A stretch of 64,000 nt of DNA from Gammaproteobacteria bacterium (GTDB lineage Bacteria; Pseudomonadota; Gammaproteobacteria; Xanthomonadales; Wenzhouxiangellaceae): NCBI GenBank assembly GCA_018819105.1, contig JAHJQV010000027.1, positions 62,001 through 126,000 on the forward strand, given 5' to 3'. Positions 57,739 through 64,000 of this stretch are shown piece after piece. Under the pieces are notes generated by a model, which saw only the letters and a program-made list of their open reading frames with translations, searched no databases and was not told the origin of the DNA. Within the stretch, counting starts at the first letter, position 1. The number at the start of each line of letters is the position of its first letter. The position numbers and the translations under genes were made by a program.

Positions 57739-58977
57739 TCAGATGGCGGCGCCGGCGCGGTACAGATAGAGGTTGCCTGCGTCGGTGTAGATGAACATGT
57801 CGGTACCGACCACCAGCGGTGCCCGGCTGATGCCATCGCTATCAAGGCGGTCACGGGCGGCAAACTCACCGGACTCGGTGTCGATCAGGTGCAGATAACC
57901 TTTGCTGTCACCGACCACGGTGTAGTTCAGATAAAAGGCCGGCCGGGTCACATCACGGTTGAACAGTTTGTCCTGTTTCCACAGTGTGGCGGAATTGATG
58001 CGGTCCACCAGCCACACCTGGCTGCTGCTGTCAGCCAGCGCCAGCCGCGTGCGTGCCACCGCCAGACCCTTTGCAGACCCGGTGTCCTTGACCCACTGAA
58101 TGCGACCGGATTGCAGTGACAGTGCTGCCAGCCGGCCCTTGCTGCTGGTCACGTACAGGTCGCTGGCGACAATCGCCATCGGTCCGTCGATGTCGGCCAG
58201 CCGCTCCAGATCGGTCTTGCCTTCGCGGGTGCTGACCGGCTGCTCCCAGATCAGGGTGCCGTCGCCTGCGCGCAGTGCAATCACCTCACCGCCATCGTAA
58301 CCGACGTAGATGACACCGCCGCGTGCCAGCGGCGGGCTGTTGCCGCGCAGCGTGAGCAGCGGCACATTGCGGTCGTACAGCCAGCGGCGCACGCCGGTGA
58401 TGGCGTCAAATCCAAAAATGCGCCCATCGATACAACGCACCACCACCACACCGTCGTGCAGGATCGGCTTGCTCAATACTTCCGATGACACAGGTGCCCG
58501 CCAACGCACCTCTCCGTCATCGCTGGAAAAAGCAAACACTTCGCCATCCACCGTGCCGACCAGAATCAGGCCACCACTGACCTCCGGGCCGGCGGAGATG
58601 CGCAGCTTGCTCTCAATCCGGTTTTCGACTCTGCCGCTGTCGGCGGCGACGACATAGATTTCGCCCTTGCGATCAGCAATGTAAACCTTGCCGGCGTTGT
58701 ACACCGGTGCGTTGTACAGCGGCACATCCCCGGCACCAGCGCCAACGGATGTGCGCCAGACGCGCTTAAGCTGAGTGCTGCTCTCGAACTCGACCAGCTC
58801 TGCCGGCGCGTTCGGGTCAATTTCGTCACCACCGAAAATGCCGCAGCCAGCCAGTGCCGACAGCAGCAGCGCAACACCCGGCAACTGCGTGCGCTGCCAC
58901 CACACGGCGGCACAGCCACGACGATGATGGCGGCTTGCAGTCCTGCTGCTGTACTGGCCGGTGTGAACGTGGTTCAT
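57739..58977 (-). CDS. bamB: Outer-membrane assembly lipoprotein BamB
   Basis: Beta-propeller component of the BAM complex. 412 aa. Lipobox LSALAGCG near residue 44; PQQ-like propeller repeats follow (WRTSVGAGAGDVPLYNAPVY, VRWRAPVSSEVLSKPIL, and others). The N terminus before the lipobox is long and basic, but the start is fixed by a four-base overlap with the yfgM stop. Ends 153 bases before der. Confidence 0.93.
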   Translation of the reverse strand: MNHVHTGQYSSRTASRHHRRGCAAVWWQRTQLPGVALLLSALAGCGIFGGDEIDPNAPAELVEFESSTQLKRVWRTSVGAGAGDVPLYNAPVYNAGKVYIADRKGEIYVVAADSGRVENRIESKLRISAGPEVSGGLILVGTVDGEVFAFSSDDGEVRWRAPVSSEVLSKPILHDGVVVVRCIDGRIFGFDAITGVRRWLYDRNVPLLTLRGNSPPLARGGVIYVGYDGGEVIALRAGDGTLIWEQPVSTREGKTDLERLADIDGPMAIVASDLYVTSSKGRLAALSLQSGRIQWVKDTGSAKGLAVARTRLALADSSSQVWLVDRINSATLWKQDKLFNRDVTRPAFYLNYTVVGDSKGYLHLIDTESGEFAARDRLDSDGISRAPLVVGTDMFIYTDAGNLYLYRAGAAI

Positions 58978-59780
58978 GAATTGTCGTCGCCACCGTCAGC
59001 GGCCGCATCGCCATCCGGTGCGGCCTGCAGCTGTTGCAGCAGTTCCGGCGGGATGTTGGCTGGCATGTTGGCCGGCTGGTTGGCGAAACTGCCGCCGGCC
59101 TGCTCCAGCAAGGCATCGATGTCAGGCTCTTGCAGTGCCTGCAGGCGCAGTGCCACCAGCCGATCCGGTGTGCCGCCAAGTTCGGTTTCCACCGTCTCAA
59201 AAGCCGCCAGCGCCTGCTCGTTGTCGCCTTTGGCCAGATAGGCCTCGCCACGGGTGCGCGCAATCAGTGCCGCATAATGTTGTGGATCCACCACCGTGTC
59301 CAGCAGTTGCAGCGCGGCATCCGGCTGCTCCAGTGCGATCAGTACACGCGCCTTGCGCAATTTGGCAATGTTGCCAAGATAGCCGGCTTCACTGCCCTGA
59401 ATGACAAAATCCAGCTCTGCAACCGCTGCCTGGAGTGCACCATCATTGATGTGCTGATCGGCCAGCTGCAGACTCGCCAGCGCAGCGTAAAGGTTGTCGG
59501 CATAATCCTGTTTCAGCTTGCTGGCAGCCTGCTCGACGGCCACGCTGGCTGTTTCTGCAGGTTCCGCAGCGCTGTCCAGCGCCGGCAGTTGCTGCTGCAA
59601 AATGTTGTACTGGGTCGCAGCACCAAGATTCTGCTCCATCTGGTACTGCTGCCAGTAGCGGAAACCGAAGATGCCGCCGAATGCCAGCAGCAGACCGATG
59701 ACGATGCCACTGCCGTTGTCGCGCAGCCATTGCTTGACGCGTTCTGCCTGCTCCATATCGTCGTATAGTTCGACCGCCAT
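58974..59780 (-). CDS. yfgM: YfgM-type membrane-anchored TPR protein
   Basis: 268 aa, single N-terminal membrane span (SGIVIGLLLAFGGIFGFRYW) and a periplasmic helical repeat domain, as in YfgM/DUF2133 chaperone-like partners of SecYEG. The tail is Gln/Pro/Asp-rich. Lies between hisS and bamB, its conserved position. Confidence 0.9.
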   Translation of the reverse strand: MAVELYDDMEQAERVKQWLRDNGSGIVIGLLLAFGGIFGFRYWQQYQMEQNLGAATQYNILQQQLPALDSAAEPAETASVAVEQAASKLKQDYADNLYAALASLQLADQHINDGALQAAVAELDFVIQGSEAGYLGNIAKLRKARVLIALEQPDAALQLLDTVVDPQHYAALIARTRGEAYLAKGDNEQALAAFETVETELGGTPDRLVALRLQALQEPDIDALLEQAGGSFANQPANMPANIPPELLQQLQAAPDGDAAADGGDDNS

Positions 59781-59867
59781 GCGTTTATCTCCAGTCTGTC
59801 ATGCGCTGATGAAAATGATTTGATCCGGGTATTATCGTGGAATTGGCCGTGCAGTCCAAGTGCATGC

Positions 59868-61145
59868 TCAATGCAGACTGGCGTATTGACCGGCCAGCCA
59901 GCCTGGAAGTTCGTCAGCAGGCAGAGTCTGCTGCGCTGCATCCGACTGCATGTGGCGCACACTGACTTCACCGCGCTGCTGTTCTTCTGCAGCCACAATC
60001 AGCGCCAGCACTGCGCCGCTGCGATTGGCGCGTTTCATCTGCGCCTTCATGCTGCCGCCGAGGTGATCCAGCAGCAACGTGGCATCCGGCAGCGCATCCC
60101 GACAGCGCTCCACCAGCTGCATCGCTGCAGCGCGCAGGCTCGCATCCTGCACTACCACATACAGCAGCGGCGCTGACGCGGCCAGCGACTGCTGTTCCAG
60201 TAGCGCCACCAGACGCTCCTGGCCCATGGCAAAGCCGATGCCCGGAGTCGGCCTGGCACCGTGCAGTTCAACCAGATCGTCGTAGCGCCCGCCGGCGCAG
60301 ACCGTGCCCTGCGCGCCGAGCTCATCGGTCTGCCATTCAAACACCGTGTGCGAGTAATAATCCAGCCCGCGCACCAGCCGGTCATCATGCTGATAATCGA
60401 TGCCGCTGGCGCTGAGCATGGCACAGACCTGATCATAGTGTGCGCGGCTTGCACTGCCCAGTTGCTGCAACAGCGTCGGCGCCTCAGCCAGCAGTTGCTG
60501 CAGCGCCGGGTTCTTGCTGTCGAGCACACGCAGCGGATTGGTTTCCATGCGCCGCAGACTGTCCTCGTCAAGCTGCTGCTGGTGCTGGCGCAGCCAGTCC
60601 TGCAACTGCTGGCGATATTGCTGCCGCTCAGACCGGTTGCCCAGGCTATTGATTTTCAGCTTGATCTTTGCCGCCAGGCCCAGCCGTTGCCATAAGCGGT
60701 GCGACATGATGATCAGTTCGGCATCGATGCCGGCATCGGCGATGCCAAAGGCCTCGACACCGATCTGGCTGAACTGACGCTGGCGGCCTCGCTGCGGACG
60801 CTCGTGTCTGAACATTGGCCCCTGATACCAGATTTTCGTGCCCGGCGTGTGCAGCAGACCATGCTGGATCATACAGCGCACCGCGCCTGCGGTGCCTTCC
60901 GGGCGAAGACTGAGGCTGTCACCATTGCGATCGGCGAAGGTGTACATTTCCTTTTCCACGATGTCGGTGACGGCACCGATGGAGCGCGTGAACAGTTCGG
61001 TGCTTTCCAGCAGTGGCAGGCGCACTTCGGCATAACCATATCTTTGCAGCAGGGCCAGCGCGGTCTGTTCCAGATGCCGCCAGTAGACAGCCTGCTCCGG
61101 CAGCACATCGGGCATGCCGCGGACATTGCGGATGATTTCAGTCAT
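59868..61145 (-). CDS. hisS: Histidyl-tRNA synthetase
   Basis: Class II synthetase, 425 aa. Motif 2 region PMFRHERPQRGRQRQFSQIGVE, histidine-binding RGLDYYSHTVFEW, and GGRYDDLVELHG. Anticodon-binding domain at the C terminus. Starts 223 bases beyond the rodZ stop; that gap would hold ispG in many relatives. Confidence 0.97.
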   Translation of the reverse strand: MTEIIRNVRGMPDVLPEQAVYWRHLEQTALALLQRYGYAEVRLPLLESTELFTRSIGAVTDIVEKEMYTFADRNGDSLSLRPEGTAGAVRCMIQHGLLHTPGTKIWYQGPMFRHERPQRGRQRQFSQIGVEAFGIADAGIDAELIIMSHRLWQRLGLAAKIKLKINSLGNRSERQQYRQQLQDWLRQHQQQLDEDSLRRMETNPLRVLDSKNPALQQLLAEAPTLLQQLGSASRAHYDQVCAMLSASGIDYQHDDRLVRGLDYYSHTVFEWQTDELGAQGTVCAGGRYDDLVELHGARPTPGIGFAMGQERLVALLEQQSLAASAPLLYVVVQDASLRAAAMQLVERCRDALPDATLLLDHLGGSMKAQMKRANRSGAVLALIVAAEEQQRGEVSVRHMQSDAAQQTLPADELPGWLAGQYASLH

Positions 61146-61368
61146 GAGTTTCGCTTGTTCCAGATTGCCATGCCATTATAGATTCAGCCGACTGACAACG
61201 CAGCGCAACTGTCGCGATCCAGCTTCATGGGCTCGCGCAGCAGCTTTATGGTGTCGGTATTTGCGGTCGGAAATGTGCCGGTCCAACGCCGCCGGCGGGG
61301 GCGAAATTTATTGTGCCTGGCTGCCCCTGTCAGACCAGATCAATGCAACAGGCAGGCGCCTGCAGGCA
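61146..61368. other. hisS-rodZ intergenic region
   Basis: No gene recognised; too short for ispG, which typically sits here. Contains a short inverted repeat around GCAGGCGCCTGCAGGC. Confidence 0.4.
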
Positions 61369-62379
61369 TCACTGTGGCGACGGCAGTTCAGCCAGTTTCA
61401 GCTTGGCCACGTTGCCACGCGTATGCGGACTCAGGTCCACCGGCATACCATTGAGCATGACGTCAACGGCTGAGGCCTTGCCAATGAGGATATCCAGCGG
61501 CAACTGCACCTGATACTGATGCGACTGTCCGCTGCGCAACAGGTCGAACTCCACCCGTTCGCCGGCAGCATCGCTGATCTCCACCCAGGAGTCATTGAGC
61601 ATGCGCAGTTGCAGTTGCACCGCGCCCGGTGCAGCGAGGTCGAAGCCGCTTGCTGACGACGCGGTCGCCGAGTCGGCATCCGGCAGCGCCCGCAGTGGTG
61701 GTCGCGGCGCTGGGGTGGCAGTGTCATTGAGCTGATAGGTGGCTGGCAGCAGCGACTGCGAACTGAGCATATCCTGACCGCCCGGATTGCCGGGACGGGC
61801 TGGCCGCATGCTGGCAAACGGTGCTGCCGAGGCGGAAAAATGACCAGGACGTATGCTTGCCACCTCAGCCGCTTCATCCTGACTGGCGGTCGCCGTTGAC
61901 ACCGGGGCCGATGAGCTCACCAGTGTTTCATCAAAAGACATGCGCACGGCACCCTGAGTGAACCACCATACCAGTGGAATCACAACGCCGGCTGTGACCA
62001 CAACATAACTGGCAATGCGCAGCGCATTGTCAAACAGCCGCTGTGCAGGTGCTGGCGGCAGCGCCGCCGGCAGCAGGTTTTTCTGCCCCGCTGCGGTCTC
62101 GCTGTCGGTATCGTGTTGCTGCTTAAACAGCGTCTCGGCGCTGACATCATCCAGACTGGGGTCGTGCTGATTGAGCAGGCTGATATAGCGCTGCACATGA
62201 CCGCGCAGATAGATCGATGGCAAGCCCTGGCAACTGCCCTGCTCGATGGCAAGCAGCGTGCGAGTGGGCAGGCGCAGTGCACTGGCGGCATCGTGCAAAT
62301 CCATTTTCTGTTTGCGACGTGACTTCTCCAGGCATGCGCCCAGTGACTTCCATGTCAATTCATTGGCTGGCTGGTTCAT
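61369..62379 (-). CDS. rodZ: Cell-shape protein RodZ
   Basis: 336 aa bitopic membrane protein linking MreB to the elongasome. N-terminal helix-turn-helix domain (WKSLGACLEKSRRKQKMDLHDAASALRLP, in outline), a single span (SYVVVTAGVVIPLVWWF) near residue 132, a Pro/Ser/Ala-rich linker and a C-terminal DUF4115 domain (NDSWVEISDAAGERV). Located next to pilW. Confidence 0.93.
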   Translation of the reverse strand: MNQPANELTWKSLGACLEKSRRKQKMDLHDAASALRLPTRTLLAIEQGSCQGLPSIYLRGHVQRYISLLNQHDPSLDDVSAETLFKQQHDTDSETAAGQKNLLPAALPPAPAQRLFDNALRIASYVVVTAGVVIPLVWWFTQGAVRMSFDETLVSSSAPVSTATASQDEAAEVASIRPGHFSASAAPFASMRPARPGNPGGQDMLSSQSLLPATYQLNDTATPAPRPPLRALPDADSATASSASGFDLAAPGAVQLQLRMLNDSWVEISDAAGERVEFDLLRSGQSHQYQVQLPLDILIGKASAVDVMLNGMPVDLSPHTRGNVAKLKLAELPSPQ

Positions 62380-62380
62380 G

Positions 62381-63151
62381 TCAAGGCGTTTCCTGATTCT
62401 TCAGAATCTCAGTCGATCCCGGGTAGAGACTCTCCAGTTGTCTGGCGTAGCGCTCTACCTCATCGTCGTTGTTTAAAGCCGTCTCGATCCGATAGCCCAG
62501 TACCAGGCTGGATCGGTTGGGGCTCGCGACGGCTTCGTATCGCTGCAGAAATCCACGTGCGCTCATGTATTCCTGCATGTCGTATTTGATCGAGGCAAGC
62601 AAAAAAAGCGCCTCGCTGGCATCGGGTGCAAACCGCAATGCCTGCCGCAGATGCTGCTCGGCCCGAGCATAATCCGGCACTTTGGCAATGCAGCGTCCGG
62701 CGTTGAGCAGTGCCAACTCGGGCGTCTGGTAAAACGCATTGCCGGCTGCCTGGAGAAAATGTTTCTCTGACAGCCTGTAATCACCTATCTTACACAAAAA
62801 TGCACCAAAATTGTTTTGTGCCGATGCATCTTCCGGATCGGCCTTGATCGCCAGACGGTGGTGCTTTTCCGCCTCTTCGGTTTTATTGATCTGCTCGTAG
62901 AGAATGGCCAGGGTTGATAGCGCCTGCGAATTGCCGGGATCAAAGGCGATGGCTTTCTGCAGCTTCTGCAGCGCCAGCTCGTAACTGCCCCGGCGCAGAT
63001 AGCCGGCGCCCAACTCGGTATTGATTCGGGATGCCTGCTGTGCTCGCGATGGCGCAGAGATGTTGTCGCGGAAATTTTCTTCGTTGCTACATGAGCTTAA
63101 GAGCAATAGTAAAAGTAAAAACTGAGATATTTTCACTGCCACTGAGTTCAT
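62381..63151 (-). CDS. pilW: Type IV pilus biogenesis lipoprotein PilW/PilF
   Basis: TPR lipoprotein needed for PilQ secretin assembly. About 256 aa. Signal with lipobox LLSSC; helical TPR repeats (ALQKLQKAIAFDPGNSQALSTLAILYEQ and similar). The ATG at 63151 gives the best signal peptide; a GTG at 63169 overlaps the rlmN stop (GTGA) and is also possible. Adjoining rodZ and rlmN as in other gammaproteobacteria. Confidence 0.9.
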   Translation of the reverse strand: MNSVAVKISQFLLLLLLLSSCSNEENFRDNISAPSRAQQASRINTELGAGYLRRGSYELALQKLQKAIAFDPGNSQALSTLAILYEQINKTEEAEKHHRLAIKADPEDASAQNNFGAFLCKIGDYRLSEKHFLQAAGNAFYQTPELALLNAGRCIAKVPDYARAEQHLRQALRFAPDASEALFLLASIKYDMQEYMSARGFLQRYEAVASPNRSSLVLGYRIETALNNDDEVERYARQLESLYPGSTEILKNQETP

Positions 63152-63165
63152 TGCGCGGATACGCC

Positions 63166-64000
63166 TCACAGCGCAACCTGTAGACGGATGCGTTCGCGGC
63201 GGGTGGTTCGATCCATGAAATCACCGGCCAGTTGACCACAGGCCGCGTCGATGTCCTGGCCCCTGGTGCGCCTGACCGTAGCGACGAAACCGGCCGTCAT
63301 CAGCTGTTGCTGAAAGGCGGCGATGACCGGCTCCGGGCTACACCGATAGCTGCTGCCGGGAAATGGATTGAACGGAATCAGGTTGACTTTGCCCGGCACC
63401 TGCTGCAGCAATCTGACCAGCTTGCGCGCCTGCGCTGGCTGATCGTTGACACCATCGATCATGGTGTACTCATAAGTCACACTGCGCTTGATGCGCCCCT
63501 TGCTGTAGCGGGCACAGGCTGCGAGCAGCTGCTCGATCGGGTATTTGCGATTCAGCGGCACCAGTTCATTGCGCAGCTTGTCCTCGGCCGCATGCAACGA
63601 CACCGCCAGCGAGACATCCACCGCCGAGCTCAACTCGTCAATCGCCGGCACCAGGCCCGCCGTGCTCACCGTGACCCGGCGTGCCGCCAGACCGAAGGCC
63701 AGATCCTCACACATCAGTCGCAGCGCAGGCAGCAGCGCCGGCATGTTCAGCAATGGCTCGCCCATGCCCATCATGACAATGTTGGTGATGCGCCGTGCCC
63801 CATTGCGCTGATGACCGAGCCGCCGCGCCGCCTGCCACACCTGGCCGATGATCTCAGCCGTGGCCAGATTGCGGTTGAAGCCCTGCGCACCGGTGGCACA
63901 GAAGCTGCAGTTGAGGGCACAGCCGACCTGCGACGACACACACAGGGTGCCGCGGTTGGGTTCCGGAATATAAACGGTTTCGATGGCATTGCCGGTGCCG
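63166..64000 (-). CDS. rlmN: 23S rRNA (adenine2503-C2)-methyltransferase (partial)
   Basis: Radical-SAM methyltransferase acting on 23S rRNA A2503 and some tRNAs. The radical-SAM cluster CALNCSFC and the resolving Cys in [12 protein letters not shown] are present. The gene continues beyond the window end (the visible N-terminal side reads [12 protein letters not shown]), so the start is missing. Neighbours pilW in its usual place. Confidence 0.96.
   Translation of the reverse strand, partial: GTGNAIETVYIPEPNRGTLCVSSQVGCALNCSFCATGAQGFNRNLATAEIIGQVWQAARRLGHQRNGARRITNIVMMGMGEPLLNMPALLPALRLMCEDLAFGLAARRVTVSTAGLVPAIDELSSAVDVSLAVSLHAAEDKLRNELVPLNRKYPIEQLLAACARYSKGRIKRSVTYEYTMIDGVNDQPAQARKLVRLLQQVPGKVNLIPFNPFPGSSYRCSPEPVIAAFQQQLMTAGFVATVRRTRGQDIDAACGQLAGDFMDRTTRRERIRLQVAL

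Overview
The window is a chromosomal segment of a GC-rich gammaproteobacterium. Two gene orders support this: an rlmN-pilW-rodZ-hisS-yfgM-bamB-der cluster, and divergent orn/rsgA. The succinate dehydrogenase operon is of the alphaproteobacterial/mitochondrial kind, and two secreted proteins end in a VFF(I/V)DGFE tail. Together these suggest a relative of Xanthomonadales/Wenzhouxiangella-type bacteria; this placement is inference from sequence features only.

Layout. 1-4.3 kb: a minus-strand succinate dehydrogenase operon, read as sdhAF4-like (DUF1674), sdhC, sdhD, sdhA, an unnamed 75-residue membrane peptide, sdhB and sdhE (cut by the window edge). 4.3-11.7 kb: ygfZ, a PhnD-like periplasmic protein, a methyltransferase, pgsA, ppa, orn, rsgA, and two tandem paralogous Sel1-like secreted proteins with matching promoters. 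12-19 kb: a beta-oxidation operon (FadE-like dehydrogenase, FadN-like bifunctional enzyme, thiolase) and two small cytochromes c. 19-28 kb: serS, a YgjP-like metallopeptidase, a SnoaL-like protein, a secreted Asp-box propeller protein with a lipoprotein, and the glyoxylate shunt (aceA, aceB) with a divergent LysR regulator.

27.9-39.3 kb is the accessory part. A BrnT-like toxin/CopG-like antitoxin module sits between perfect 33-bp direct repeats, next to pncA-pncB. Beyond pncB comes an island of AT-rich orphan genes, gene remnants and small membrane proteins. The orphan genes behave like integron-type cassettes: stop codons fall inside attC-like sites and the next start follows closely. In the middle is a two-gene Gabija-type defence operon (OLD/TOPRIM ATPase-nuclease GajA plus UvrD-like helicase GajB). 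A YefM-YoeB toxin-antitoxin pair follows, flanked by two diverged copies of a ~0.55-kb repeat that includes the 3' end of the cryptochrome-DASH gene. No integrase or transposase gene is visible.

39-64 kb returns to chromosomal housekeeping: cryD, an acyltransferase, a hairpin minisatellite, a secreted zinc-protease operon, a katG with a signal peptide, gabD-like aldehyde dehydrogenase, a kinase-less HAMP protein, parE-parC, a sulfotransferase, folD, a rhodanese-MoeB fusion with a 15-bp coding repeat, then der-bamB-yfgM-hisS-rodZ-pilW-rlmN (rlmN cut by the window edge). ispG, which commonly lies between hisS and rodZ, is absent. No rRNA, tRNA or CRISPR array was recognised.
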